Assembly (NCBI GenBank): GCA_905215625.1
Contig: CAJMQQ010000035.1
Location: 1 to 29,677 of the forward strand
DNA: 29,677 bases
Source: an uncultured bacterium
GTDB lineage: Bacteria > Bacillota > Clostridia > Lachnospirales > Lachnospiraceae
Reading direction: 5' to 3'
Below the pieces are notes generated by a model. That model saw nothing but the letters and a program-made list of their open reading frames with translations, was not told the origin of the DNA and did no database searches. Made by a program: the position numbers and the translations under genes. This document shows, piece after piece, positions 1 through 8,333 of the stretch; position 1 is the first letter of the stretch, and each line of letters opens with the position of its first letter.

Positions 1-946
1 CATACTGCTTATTAGGAGAAGTTCCGTAAAATCCCAGCTTCCGGTTGGGATTACGGTTAATAGACTCTACTGCTGCCCGCAGGATGATTACGTCTTTTCC
101 CATCTTTTTAAAATTAGCAATGGCCTTTTTTAACATCCGCTCATATCCCAGTTCATAGCGGATAGATACGGTTTTCTTAATGGAAAGGTCTCTTCCCATT
201 ACCTCAAAACCTTTGGAAAACCCTTCTGTATAGGTATCAGCCATTTTATCAATGGTTTCCTGGGGAAGGCTGTTTAAAAATCCGGCTATTTGAAGTTCGG
301 TATCGGAAATATACTCGCCGAACTGATACAGATACCTGAGATCAGAAAGGTCTTCGCCTGTAATAATATCTGCTGCAAAAGATAAAGAAGGATCCAGGGA
401 TTCCCTGGTGCGGTAGGCCACAGTCTGATCTGCATAATCGCTGACAAACCAGTACAGCACATCTTTTACTTCCTGGGCTTTCGGAATTCCTTCTTCGAAT
501 AAATTGTAAATTTCAATAAACGTCTCATTTAAAACGGTAATGTTCCACAGACGGCTCTCAAATGCATATACGATCTGCCCTCTGATTTCTGTATATAAAA
601 ACGCCAGAAGCGGGCCATACTCTTCTCCCAGCTTCTTTACCGCATAAGCAGGATTGGCGTAGCTTTCTTCATAATGATCCGGTAAAATATCTGCATAGAA
701 GGACTTATTTTCTTCTGCCAGTTCCTCCAGGCTGAACGAATGAATATATTTGCTGACTCCGTCCCGGTTCAGCTTTTCTGCCAGTTCCCCAATCCGGCTG
801 ATAAATCCGGAAACACCTGCAAAATAGTCCCTGAACGGTTCTGTTACCGCCTGTTCGTCTTTCATCTGGCGGATTCGTTCCAATGACAGTTCATATCGTT
901 CTAATACAGACTCATTTTCTTCTTTCCATAATTCGCGGTAATCCAT
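1..946 (-). CDS. Putative large aminopeptidase, N-terminal part (cut by window edge)
   Basis: An open frame of 315 codons starts at the ATG at 946 and runs off the window without a stop, so the C-terminal part is missing. AAGGAG ends about 8 nt before the ATG and overlaps the stop of the upstream gene, which supports this start. The visible part is acidic and helical, beginning MDYRELWKEENESV, with no signal peptide or membrane segment. From memory it resembles the roughly 700-residue clostridial proteins annotated as leucyl aminopeptidase/aminopeptidase T (M29-related), whose metal ligands would lie in the missing half; I see no catalytic motif here. It is the last visible gene of the pyrF-to-left transcription unit, 4 nt after its neighbour. 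The coding call is firm and the function tentative. Confidence 0.6.
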   Translation of the reverse strand, partial: MDYRELWKEENESVLERYELSLERIRQMKDEQAVTEPFRDYFAGVSGFISRIGELAEKLNRDGVSKYIHSFSLEELAEENKSFYADILPDHYEESYANPAYAVKKLGEEYGPLLAFLYTEIRGQIVYAFESRLWNITVLNETFIEIYNLFEEGIPKAQEVKDVLYWFVSDYADQTVAYRTRESLDPSLSFAADIITGEDLSDLRYLYQFGEYISDTELQIAGFLNSLPQETIDKMADTYTEGFSKGFEVMGRDLSIKKTVSIRYELGYERMLKKAIANFKKMGKDVIILRAAVESINRNPNRKLGFYGTSPNKQY

Positions 947-950
947 TGTC

Positions 951-1298
951 TCAGCTCCTTATTCCTATCATAATCATAACCAACCATGCAAGAACCAGAA
1001 TTCCGCTTACCGGCAGACTGATTCTGGCCAGTATGTAATTTTTTTCCTTTTCGTGAAATGCGTGGACGCTGTACCACAGTCCCAGCACAGAAAATACCAG
1101 ACTGGAAAACCCAAATGCGCCTGCATACATACCGCTTTGTCCCTGTTCTTTTACCGTAATATACATAGTTCCAGCAAATAAAATCAGCCCTGCGGCTGAA
1201 AGCCCCAGGGACCATTTACTGTGTTTTGCCAGCGGCTTCCGGATATATGATACCTTTTTGGGCTTATCTGGCTGTCCTTTTTTTCTTTTTCCTAACAC
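951..1298 (-). CDS. Small three-helix membrane protein (DUF6142-like)
   Basis: This 115-residue protein has a basic cytoplasmic N-terminus rich in Lys/Arg (about residues 1-28). Three hydrophobic segments follow at about 30-48, 56-76 and 92-112. It resembles short clostridial membrane proteins that I recall as DUF6142; the family has no known function and the assignment is from memory. Its start overlaps the last 35 nt of the VanZ-like gene in another frame, suggesting translational coupling. The putative aminopeptidase follows 4 nt later. Confidence 0.7.
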   Translation of the reverse strand: MLGKRKKGQPDKPKKVSYIRKPLAKHSKWSLGLSAAGLILFAGTMYITVKEQGQSGMYAGAFGFSSLVFSVLGLWYSVHAFHEKEKNYILARISLPVSGILVLAWLVMIMIGIRS

Positions 1299-1752
1299 GA
1301 TGCTTACTCCTTACCATCTGCACAATCTGATACAGAATATAGCCAAGAACGGCTCCTGACACATTCAGCATAATATCATCTACATCAAAGCTTCCCACTT
1401 TAAACACAAGCTGAACCGTTTCCACTGACAAGCTGAAAAAAAAGCAAATCAAAAAGGTATTGTACCATTTTTTGCTTCTGCGGCTGACTATGGGAAGGAA
1501 AAAGCCAGCCGGCAGAAACCCTGCAATATTGCCGATGACATTTAACAGAAAACTTTTGATTCCCACCACGTCCCGGTATGTCCAAAATCTTCGGATTTCT
1601 TTAAACAACTCCAGATTATAGGCATATTCGTCCTGGGGCCTGGTGGTTCTTCCAAACTCTTCCGCAAAGAACAGGAAATAGACCAGCAGGATCAGGTACG
1701 AAAGAAACAGTACCCAGCCCAGCTTCTGGTTCTTTGTCGTATTCTTAATCAT
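1264..1752 (-). CDS. VanZ-like membrane protein
   Basis: This 162-residue protein has about four predicted transmembrane segments. It shows the VanZ pattern: a short N-terminal helix, a loop with NLELFKEIRRFW, then NVIGNIAGFLPAGFFLPI, a helix carrying SVETVQLVFKVGSFDVDDIMLN, and a last helix. The C-terminus is strongly basic (RKKKKRTAR). VanZ proteins are linked to low-level teicoplanin resistance in the enterococcal vanA cluster, but most homologues are housekeeping membrane proteins of unknown role. Nothing here suggests a resistance island. The gene starts 12 nt after the 49-residue peptide gene and overlaps the next gene by 35 nt. Confidence 0.85.
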   Translation of the reverse strand: MIKNTTKNQKLGWVLFLSYLILLVYFLFFAEEFGRTTRPQDEYAYNLELFKEIRRFWTYRDVVGIKSFLLNVIGNIAGFLPAGFFLPIVSRRSKKWYNTFLICFFFSLSVETVQLVFKVGSFDVDDIMLNVSGAVLGYILYQIVQMVRSKHRVRKKKKRTAR

Positions 1753-1764
1753 GTAATGCCCCGC

Positions 1765-1914
1765 TTAAAACTCAATTTCTGATTTGCGCTTTAATAACAG
1801 CGCCCCATTGACAATGGCAACGACTCCAACTGCCAGGCCGGTAATGGCGATAATGATTCCAATGGCAATATTTCCTGCTCCTACATTGCGCATGGTCTTA
1901 TATACTCGCTCCAT
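1765..1914 (-). CDS. 49-residue single-span membrane peptide
   Basis: A short frame starts at the ATG at 1914 with a strong GGAGAG ribosome binding site 5-6 nt upstream and ends at TAA 1765-1767. It encodes a short basic N-terminus (MERVYKTMRN), one long hydrophobic Gly/Ile/Val-rich stretch (about residues 11-42) and a basic tail (LKRKSEIEF). It lies 32 nt after pyrE and 12 nt before the VanZ-like gene, so it is probably co-transcribed. I do not recognise a named family; similar short hypothetical membrane proteins occur in related clostridia, as far as I recall. The good ribosome binding site and clean spacing make it a likely real gene. Confidence 0.7.
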   Translation of the reverse strand: MERVYKTMRNVGAGNIAIGIIIAITGLAVGVVAIVNGALLLKRKSEIEF

Positions 1915-1946
1915 AATTTCTCTCCTTCCGGTATTGCAGGGCTGTT

Positions 1947-2621
1947 TTATTTTGCCCCATACTGCTCATAATAAGCGTCAATCGCAGCTTTAATGGTATC
2001 GTTAATGACTACTTTGCCGCCGCACTCTCTGTTATACAGATATTCGGTAACTTCCTGCATATTTACGATGGCAGCAGTTGGGAATCCATATAAATCCTGA
2101 ATTTCTTCCAGAGCGCACTTTTCTCCTTTTCCTCTTTCCATACGGTTTAAGGAAACGATTAAACCCTTAATCTCCACGTTGCCCTGAGCCTTTAAAATCG
2201 GGAAAGTCTCTTCGATAGACTTGCCGGAGGTGGTAACGTCCTCAATAACTACCACTCTGTCGCCGTCCTTAATCGGACTTCCCAGCAGGATTCCGGTATC
2301 GCCGTGATCCTTTACTTCTTTCCGGTTTGAGCAGTATTTTACATCTTTTCCGTACAGTTCGCTGATTGCCATAGCAGTTGCAACACTTAAAGGAATTCCC
2401 TTGTAAGCCGGTCCAAATAAAATGTCAAAATCCAGACCGTAGTTGTCATGAATGGCTTTTGCATAGTATTCGCCCAGTTTGCGAAGCTGGGTTCCGGTTA
2501 CGTAAGCGCCTGCATTCATAAAGAACGGGGACTTGCGTCCGCTCTTTAATGTAAAATCTCCAAACTTTAAGACATTGCTGTCTACCATAAATTCGATAAA
2601 TTCCTGTTTGTACTGTTCCAT
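1947..2621 (-). CDS. pyrE: Orotate phosphoribosyltransferase
   Basis: This cytoplasmic enzyme transfers phosphoribosyl from PRPP to orotate, giving OMP, the fifth step of UMP synthesis. The 224-residue length is typical. The PRPP-binding loop is clear at about residues 123-135 (VVVIEDVTTSGKS). Other family features are KSGRKSPFF near residue 27 and LFGPAYKGIPL near residue 68. GGAGGT lies about 7 nt before the ATG. It follows pyrD by 34 nt, and its product feeds PyrF, encoded at the head of the same unit. Confidence 0.97.
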   Translation of the reverse strand: MEQYKQEFIEFMVDSNVLKFGDFTLKSGRKSPFFMNAGAYVTGTQLRKLGEYYAKAIHDNYGLDFDILFGPAYKGIPLSVATAMAISELYGKDVKYCSNRKEVKDHGDTGILLGSPIKDGDRVVVIEDVTTSGKSIEETFPILKAQGNVEIKGLIVSLNRMERGKGEKCALEEIQDLYGFPTAAIVNMQEVTEYLYNRECGGKVVINDTIKAAIDAYYEQYGAK

Positions 2622-2655
2622 ATCTAAACCTCCATATTTAAGGACATGATTCTTT

Positions 2656-3558
2656 TTATCTCACCGCTCCGATTAATTCCCGGATATCTTCAATCTGGTT
2701 CTTTCTCATGTAGCTTTCAATTCCTGCTGCAATCTCTTCCGTTGCATATGGATTGTGGAAATTAGCGGTTCCCACTGCTACTGCAGAAGCACCTGCCAGA
2801 ATAAACTCCATGGCGTCGTCCGCATTCATAATGCCGCCCATGCCGATAATCGGCAGTTTGACCGCCTGGGCTACCTGGTAAACCATCCGCACTGCCACCG
2901 GCTTTACGGCAGGACCAGACATACCGCCGGTACGGTTTGCCACTGCAAAGGTTCTCTTATTGATGTCAATCTTCATACCGGTCAGGGTGTTAATCAGAGA
3001 AAGCACATCTGCGCCGCCGGCTTCTGCTGCTTTTGCCATTACGGTAATATCCGTAACATTGGGGCTTAACTTCATAATTACCGGCTGTTTTGCGTGTTTC
3101 TTCACTTCTCTGGTAATGGCCTCAACTGCCTTGGGATCCTGTCCGAACGCAATGCCGCCTTCTTTTACATTGGGGCAGGAAATGTTGATTTCCAGCATAT
3201 CCACAGGCTCATCTCCCAGCCGCTCTACTACTTCGATGTAGTCTTCTGTAGTCTTTCCGCAGACATTGACAATAATTTTGGTATCATACTGCTTCAAAAA
3301 CGGAATGTCTCTTTTTACAAACACATCAATGCCTGGATTCTGTAATCCGATGGCATTGATCATGCCGCCGTAAGTCTCTGCAATACGTGGAGTCGGATTG
3401 CCCGGCCAGGGCACGTTGGCAACGCCTTTGGTTACCACTGCTCCCAGCTTGTTTAAATCTACCCTCTCGCCGTATTCTACGCCGGAACCAAAGGTTCCGG
3501 AAGCTGTCATGACCGGATTTTTTAATTCTACTCCAGCCAGGTTGACTCTGGTATTCAT
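2656..3558 (-). CDS. pyrD: Dihydroorotate dehydrogenase B, catalytic subunit
   Basis: This class 1B subunit oxidises dihydroorotate to orotate using FMN and passes electrons to NAD+ through its partner PyrK. The 300-residue protein opens with the family pattern NLAGVELKNPVMTASGTFG and has the FMN-barrel motif MINAIGLQNPG at about 66-76. The catalytic base cysteine of class 1 enzymes is at about residue 128 in NISCPN. The FMN-phosphate region is seen in GMGGI and GASAVAVGTA near the C-terminus. Its ATG overlaps the pyrK stop by one base (TAATG), as expected for two subunits made in equal amounts. Confidence 0.97.
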   Translation of the reverse strand: MNTRVNLAGVELKNPVMTASGTFGSGVEYGERVDLNKLGAVVTKGVANVPWPGNPTPRIAETYGGMINAIGLQNPGIDVFVKRDIPFLKQYDTKIIVNVCGKTTEDYIEVVERLGDEPVDMLEINISCPNVKEGGIAFGQDPKAVEAITREVKKHAKQPVIMKLSPNVTDITVMAKAAEAGGADVLSLINTLTGMKIDINKRTFAVANRTGGMSGPAVKPVAVRMVYQVAQAVKLPIIGMGGIMNADDAMEFILAGASAVAVGTANFHNPYATEEIAAGIESYMRKNQIEDIRELIGAVR

Positions 3559-4334
3559 TACAGCTCCACCTCCTCTGCCCGGAAAACAGGACCGTCTTTG
3601 CAGATTCTCTTGTTATGGACATGGGAATGCTCGTCTACGTCTTTTGACTTGCAGACGCAGGCCAGGCACGCGCCGATACCGCAGGCCATCTTCTCTTCCA
3701 GGGATAAGTAACACTCAATGTTGTTTTCTAATGCGTAAGCTTTGATTGCCCGAAGCATCGGGGTTGGGCCGCAGGCAAAAATTACGTCTGCTTCCAGGCC
3801 GTTTTCCCTGATTGCATCCATAACGTTTCCTTTTGTGCCCACGCTGCCGTCTTCTGTAGCAACGTATACGGCTGCATATGGCTCAAACTCTTCCTTTAAA
3901 AACATAGCGGCATCCCGATAGCCAAGGACGGCCTGTTTTTCGCAATCCAGTTCTTTTGCCAGCTCCAGCATAGGAGGAACGCCAATGCCGCCGCCGATTA
4001 AAAATGCCTTTTTTCCAACCATCTGATCCAGTGGGAATCCATTTCCCAGTGGGCCTAAAATATCAATGGAATCTCCTGCCTGATAATGGGAAAATTCTTC
4101 GGTTCCAGCGCCTGCCACCCGGTAAACCAGACGGATCCGGCCCTGTTCTTTTTCTACTTCACAAAGGCTGATGGGTCTTGGAAGCAGTTTTGCGCCGTCT
4201 TTGGAATATACGGAAACAAATTGTCCGGCCTTTGCCTTGGAAGCTACCGGCTCTGCGTCAATCCACATACTGTAAATGCCGTCTGCCAGTTTTTCCTGAC
4301 TGGCTACGACTGCTGTTAATTTTACTTGTGCCAT
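3558..4334 (-). CDS. pyrK: Dihydroorotate dehydrogenase B, electron transfer subunit
   Basis: This FAD and [2Fe-2S] subunit couples PyrD to NAD+. The 258-residue protein has the ferredoxin-reductase-type FAD motif RPIS at about 53-56 and the nucleotide-binding loop GGGIGVPP at about 114-121. ACGPTPM lies at about 188-193. The iron-sulfur cysteines are in CGIGACLACVC (about 218-228), with a fourth near 245 (RICKDGPVF). It is coupled to pyrD by a one-base overlap and follows pyrF by 17 nt. Its presence shows that this organism uses the NAD-linked heterotetrameric enzyme. Confidence 0.96.
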   Translation of the reverse strand: MAQVKLTAVVASQEKLADGIYSMWIDAEPVASKAKAGQFVSVYSKDGAKLLPRPISLCEVEKEQGRIRLVYRVAGAGTEEFSHYQAGDSIDILGPLGNGFPLDQMVGKKAFLIGGGIGVPPMLELAKELDCEKQAVLGYRDAAMFLKEEFEPYAAVYVATEDGSVGTKGNVMDAIRENGLEADVIFACGPTPMLRAIKAYALENNIECYLSLEEKMACGIGACLACVCKSKDVDEHSHVHNKRICKDGPVFRAEEVEL

Positions 4335-4351
4335 AGTTTCCTCCTGGTCGA

Positions 4352-5269
4352 TTATAATACGCTGTTAATGTCTGCTGCCATATCGATCACTGCCTGTCTG
4401 GAAGCATCAGCAAAGTGTTCCGGACCAAACTTGTCATAAGGAGCTTTCTTATAAGCTGCAATAATGCCTCTGGAAGAGTTGACAATAGCGCCTAAACCGT
4501 CTTCATTAAAGCAGTATTTTAAGTCTTCTGCAGTACCGCCCTGAGCGCCGTAGCCAGGTACTAAGAAATAGGTGTTCGGCATTAATTTTCTTAAAATGCG
4601 GCTCATTTCCGGATAAGTTGCGCCCACTACCGCGCCTACGTTGCTGTAGGTTCCGTCCATGGACTCTTTGCCCCACTCTACTACCTTATCTGCAACCAGC
4701 TCATATACCGGACGTCCGTCTACTAACTTGTCCTGGAATTCGCCGCTGGAAGGATTGGAAGTCTTAACCAGAATAAACAGACCCTTGTCGTTCTCCTTGC
4801 AGGCGTCAACAAATGGCTTAATGCCGTCTGTTCCAAAATATGGATTAACGGTTACAAAATCTGTGCCGAAGCCGGAAAATACGTTGGATCCTACTTTTAC
4901 GTTTCCAATATGTGCGGTTGCGTATGCAGCGGAAGTAGAACCGATGTCGCCTCTCTTGGCATCGCCGATTACAACCAGACCTTTTTCCTGACAGTAATCA
5001 ACGGTTTTCTTATACACTTTCAAGCCTTCGATGCCAAACTGCTCATACATGGCGATCTGAGGCTTTACAGATGGAATCAAATCATAGGTAGCGTCTACAA
5101 TCGCTTTATTAAACTGCCAGATTGCGTCAGCTGCACCTTCTAATGTCTCACCGTACTCGGAAAAAGACTTCTGCAGCAGATGATCTGGAAGGTAAGACAG
5201 CATTGGATCCAGTCCGACACAGATAGGCGCTTTGGTTTTCTGAATTTTTTCAATTAACTTCTGAATCAT
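4352..5269 (-). CDS. pyrF: Orotidine 5'-phosphate decarboxylase (type 2)
   Basis: This enzyme decarboxylates OMP to UMP, the last step of UMP synthesis. The catalytic signature DAKRGD is at about residues 103-108, and the phosphate-binding GYGAQGG and NSSRGI motifs are near the C-terminus. The 305-residue length fits the longer type 2 family. I chose the ATG at 5269 because GGAGG sits at the right distance before it and MIQKLIEKI is a typical start; the frame stays open upstream to 5365 but that extension looks non-coding. It is first in the pyrF-pyrK-pyrD-pyrE unit. I see no PyrR-type attenuator upstream. Confidence 0.95.
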   Translation of the reverse strand: MIQKLIEKIQKTKAPICVGLDPMLSYLPDHLLQKSFSEYGETLEGAADAIWQFNKAIVDATYDLIPSVKPQIAMYEQFGIEGLKVYKKTVDYCQEKGLVVIGDAKRGDIGSTSAAYATAHIGNVKVGSNVFSGFGTDFVTVNPYFGTDGIKPFVDACKENDKGLFILVKTSNPSSGEFQDKLVDGRPVYELVADKVVEWGKESMDGTYSNVGAVVGATYPEMSRILRKLMPNTYFLVPGYGAQGGTAEDLKYCFNEDGLGAIVNSSRGIIAAYKKAPYDKFGPEHFADASRQAVIDMAADINSVL

Positions 5270-5410
5270 AGGGAATTCCTCCTTAATATATCTATAGGCA
5301 TACTGAGTATAGTTTATCATAAGTTTGCCAAATAGAACACCCCTATTTTCTCTGAAAAACAGCAACTATGGTATTTTTCTGTTTTTTTCCTTAAAATCAT
5401 TGATAAACCG

Positions 5411-5439
5411 ATGACATTTTGGAAACTTTATAGTATAAT
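5411..5439 (+). promoter_or_regulatory. Sigma-A type promoter for the flavodiiron gene
   Basis: ATGACA (5/6 to the -35 consensus) at 5411-5416 and a perfect TATAAT at 5434-5439 are separated by exactly 17 bp and point toward the gene at 5516. The gene has AAAGGTGG about 6 nt before its ATG. The rest of the 246-bp divergent region 5270-5515 is AT-rich. A leftward promoter for pyrF must also lie here, and I see only weak candidates near 5305-5325 (TATGAT and TATACT on the minus strand without a good -35). Confidence 0.75.
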
Positions 5440-5515
5440 ATTGAATTTGGAGTACTGAAGTAAGTTATAACTAATCCCCCATTCCATATATTGATTCACA
5501 GAAAGGTGGTATTTC

Positions 5516-6724
5516 ATGTATTGTACCAGAAAAATAACTGACAGTATTCATTGGGTAGGTGGAAATGATCGCCGTCTTGCATTATTTGAAAATCTGTTTC
5601 CTGTCCCCAATGGCGTCTCTTATAACTCCTATGTCATCCTGGATGAAAAAACAGTTCTCATGGACACAGCAGATCCTTCTATCCGCTCACAGTTTCTGGA
5701 AAACGTCCAGCACGTATTAAACGGCCGTTCTCTGGATTATCTGGTAATCAACCACATGGAGCCGGATCACTGCTCCGCGATTGCCGACATTCTCGCCCTG
5801 CATCCAGAAGTAAAATTGGTAGGAAATGCAAAAACGTTTCAGATCATGGGGCAGTTTTATGAGATTTCCGACCTGTCCAGCCGTTCCGTTATCGTAAAAG
5901 AGGGCGACACCTTAGAGCTGGGAAGCCACACTTTAACCTTTGCCATGACTCCTATGGTACATTGGCCGGAAGTAATGGTGACCTACGAAGTTTCCGAAAA
6001 AGTGCTGTTTTCTGCAGATGCTTTCGGTACTTTCGGCGCATTAAACGGCAATATTTTTAATGATGAAATCAATTTTGACAGAGACTGGTTAAATGATGCC
6101 AGACGATATTACACCAACATTGTTGGCAAATTCGGCGCACAGGTTCAGAATGCCATTAAAAAGTTAAGCACTTTTGATATTGAAATAATCTGCCCTCTGC
6201 ACGGCCCAATCTGGAGAAATCATATTTCCTATCTGCTGGACAAGTATCAGCTTTGGAGTACTTATACGCCGGAAGAAAAGTCCGTTGTGATCCTTTATGG
6301 TTCTATGTACGGCAATACAGAAAATGCTGCCAATGTCCTGGCTGCCATGCTGGCTGACAAAGGAATCAAGAACATCGCCGTATACGACGTTTCTTCTACC
6401 CACGTTTCCCAGTGCATTTCCGAGTCCTTCCGGGCAAGTCACATTGTCCTGGCTGCTCCTACTTATAACGGCGGATTATATCCAGCTATGGAACACGTGC
6501 TTTTAGATATGAAGGCGTTAAACCTGCAGAACCGTACCGTAGCTTTATTAGACAACGGTTCCTGGGCAAGTACCGCTTCTAAACAAATGAAGGCGATTCT
6601 GGAAACCATGAAAAACATGACGGTCTTAGAGACCAGCGTAAGTTTAAAATCTTCTTTAAAAGATGGCCAGTTAGAAGTTCTGGAAACTCTGGCTGGGAAA
6701 ATCGCAGAAGAAGTACAAGCATAA
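5516..6724 (+). CDS. Flavodiiron protein (A-type flavoprotein, FprA family)
   Basis: Flavodiiron proteins reduce O2 to water or NO to N2O in the cytoplasm and protect anaerobes. The 402-residue protein has an N-terminal metallo-beta-lactamase-like diiron domain. Its ligands are H80, E82, D84 and H85 (HMEPDH), H149 (MVHWPE), D168 (SADAF) and H229 (PLHGP). A C-terminal flavodoxin domain begins near residue 255, with the FMN phosphate loop GSMYGNTE at about 262-269. All usual iron ligands are present, so it should be active. There is no rubredoxin fusion, so electrons must come from a separate donor not seen here. It is the only plus-strand gene, with its own promoter and terminator. O2 versus NO preference cannot be read from sequence. 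Confidence 0.93.
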   Translation: MYCTRKITDSIHWVGGNDRRLALFENLFPVPNGVSYNSYVILDEKTVLMDTADPSIRSQFLENVQHVLNGRSLDYLVINHMEPDHCSAIADILALHPEVKLVGNAKTFQIMGQFYEISDLSSRSVIVKEGDTLELGSHTLTFAMTPMVHWPEVMVTYEVSEKVLFSADAFGTFGALNGNIFNDEINFDRDWLNDARRYYTNIVGKFGAQVQNAIKKLSTFDIEIICPLHGPIWRNHISYLLDKYQLWSTYTPEEKSVVILYGSMYGNTENAANVLAAMLADKGIKNIAVYDVSSTHVSQCISESFRASHIVLAAPTYNGGLYPAMEHVLLDMKALNLQNRTVALLDNGSWASTASKQMKAILETMKNMTVLETSVSLKSSLKDGQLEVLETLAGKIAEEVQA

Positions 6725-6726
6725 AA

Positions 6727-6776
6727 AACAGCTGCAGAGAGCACTCCGGTCAGGAATGTCCCTGCAGCTTTTGTTC
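6727..6776. terminator. Bidirectional hairpin terminator between convergent genes
   Basis: An 8-bp stem, AGCTGCAG (6730-6737) with CTGCAGCT (6762-6769), encloses a 24-nt loop. A-rich sequence lies on the left and TTTTGTT on the right, so it can end transcription from both the flavodiiron gene (+) and the 6776-7204 gene (-). Confidence 0.65.
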
Positions 6777-7204
6777 TATAAAAACCCTTTTAACTTTTCC
6801 AGACTTTTCTCTTCAAATTTCTGAAGTTCTTCCATCAGCTTTACAGACTTTGGATCCGCGTCCGGATACTCTCTCACTTTTTTAATAGCGTCATTAATTC
6901 CCATTGTACTTCCCTGAATCAGCATTTCTGCCATATGAGAAACGCTCTTATCTGCCATGGTCTGGACGTTAATCATCAAGTAAGTCCGGAGTTTTTCAAA
7001 TGTTCCCAGTCCTTTTTCATCGAATCCGTTTTCACAAAGCATCTGCTTGGCCTTTTTGTGGAAATTCCGGTAACCTTCCTGCTGCTTTCCCAGAAAACCA
7101 TGGAATTCCTCATCCTTTGTCATTCCCATTAACTGTTCCATGGTTTCCACACCCATCTGGGAATTCTGATAAATAAAATTCAGCAGTTCTGCATTTCCAT
7201 TCAT
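6776..7204 (-). CDS. Conserved helical hypothetical protein (possible four-helix bundle)
   Basis: This 142-residue soluble protein is almost entirely predicted helix, Met- and Lys/Glu-rich, with no signal peptide or membrane segment. The ATG at 7204 has GAGGAG about 11 nt upstream. Its pattern of four amphipathic helices (about 3-25, 30-60, 70-105 and 115-140) suggests a ferritin-like or DUF2383-like bundle, but I see no clear metal-binding ExxH pairs. It has a single-gene layout, convergent with the flavodiiron gene. I do not assign a function. Confidence 0.7.
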   Translation of the reverse strand: MNGNAELLNFIYQNSQMGVETMEQLMGMTKDEEFHGFLGKQQEGYRNFHKKAKQMLCENGFDEKGLGTFEKLRTYLMINVQTMADKSVSHMAEMLIQGSTMGINDAIKKVREYPDADPKSVKLMEELQKFEEKSLEKLKGFL

Positions 7205-7295
7205 ATCCGTATACTCCTCTCATCAGCGAAACTTTCATTTTTATATCTGTAGATAGAATGTACGGATTTTCCCGAAATATTCTTTTGAACGAATT

Positions 7296-8333
7296 TTAAA
7301 AGAACTGAAGATACCAGGCCGGCGGCAGGAATCTGCGGACAGTTTCAATCCCGTCCAGCCATTTTCCAGCATCTATAAAAATCGGACATACCAGGAAAAG
7401 TCCCAGAGCCAGAACCGGAATACACATCGCTATCCATTCTGGTTTTGGAGCCGCTATACAGGCCAGACCAGCATAAAAAACGGCTCCCGCCCCGCAGACA
7501 GCCAGAGCTGCCATCTCTAAAATCACGTTCTGGACTTCACCGGCTGCCCACAGCCCCACCAGTCCGGACAAAGCCGCCAGACATACCGGCGCCGCCAGGG
7601 CTCCGATTCTGCAAACTGTCCGTTCTCCATAAGGAACTGCCAGAAACAGTCCGTTTCTTTCATCCTCTTTTACACTGCAGGCTGCAAAAAAAGCCGATAA
7701 AAACACAAAAATTCCAATCAGGCCCCGTACTGGGAAAATGCTTTTCTTTTCCAGTACAGGCTTTTCCAGTGAGGTACGAAATTCAAATCCAAAGGTACTG
7801 CCATTTTCCTGATACACCTGATACCAGGAAAGGGCTTCTTCTTTCAGAAGTTCTCCCTCTTTCCCCTGGTTTTCGATGTAATCTGCAAAAATCATCCCAT
7901 CATATCTGGACGCTAAAACAGAATATACAACTTCTCCTGCCAGAGGTTCTAAAATGGTAGACGGCGCTGTATACACAAGGATCGACCGCTTATATCTTCC
8001 CTGATTCATTTTTTCTTCAAATCCTTCCGGAAACAAGTAGGCGCACTCTGCCTGCCTGGTCCGGACGGCCTGTTTTAATTCTTCTTCGTTGTGATAGAGA
8101 ACAAATTCAAACATACTTTCTTCTGTTCCCATGCGGATCAGATCCTCTGCCACTTCTCTTCCAAGTCCTGAATCCTCTGACGCCACCCCAATCCGGATCC
8201 GTTCTGTTTCCTCTGGCTCCAACTGGGAAATTCCCCACAAAAGGATGGGTATGACAAACAGCATAACCGTAAATCCAGGATGCAGGAGCCATCTTTTTAT
8301 GGAAAGATAAAACCAGACTGCCATTCTTCTCAT
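7296..8333 (-). CDS. ABC-2 type transporter permease (second subunit)
   Basis: This 345-residue integral membrane protein has one N-terminal transmembrane helix (about 14-30), a long extracytoplasmic domain (about 35-220) and a cluster of about five C-terminal helices. That is the layout of ABC-2 exporter permeases of the YhgE/Pip and bacitracin-type kind. The ATG at 8333 is chosen because GGAGGAGGGG lies just upstream and it forms an ATGA overlap with the stop of the preceding permease gene; a longer frame to 8546 would overlap that gene by 216 nt. It is a diverged paralogue of its neighbour, so the two probably form a heterodimer with the ATPase at 11268-11939. Substrate unknown. Confidence 0.85.
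   Translation of the reverse strand: MRRMAVWFYLSIKRWLLHPGFTVMLFVIPILLWGISQLEPEETERIRIGVASEDSGLGREVAEDLIRMGTEESMFEFVLYHNEEELKQAVRTRQAECAYLFPEGFEEKMNQGRYKRSILVYTAPSTILEPLAGEVVYSVLASRYDGMIFADYIENQGKEGELLKEEALSWYQVYQENGSTFGFEFRTSLEKPVLEKKSIFPVRGLIGIFVFLSAFFAACSVKEDERNGLFLAVPYGERTVCRIGALAAPVCLAALSGLVGLWAAGEVQNVILEMAALAVCGAGAVFYAGLACIAAPKPEWIAMCIPVLALGLFLVCPIFIDAGKWLDGIETVRRFLPPAWYLQFF

Noticed and set aside
1264..1752. VanZ-like gene as a glycopeptide resistance determinant
   Set aside because: No other van genes are present and VanZ-like proteins are common housekeeping membrane proteins in clostridia.
5290..5340. Promoter for pyrF on the minus strand
   Set aside because: TATACT and TATGAT boxes exist but no acceptable -35 at 16-18 bp, so I did not list a specific site.
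5270..5365. A longer pyrF reading frame beginning at 5365
   Set aside because: The extension lacks a ribosome binding site and family similarity, while GGAGG before the ATG at 5269 and the usual 305-residue length fit the shorter start.
7280..7304. TTCTTTT/AAAAGAA stem at the end of the permease gene as a terminator
   Set aside because: The stem is only 7 AT-rich pairs, overlaps the stop codon and has no clean U-run.
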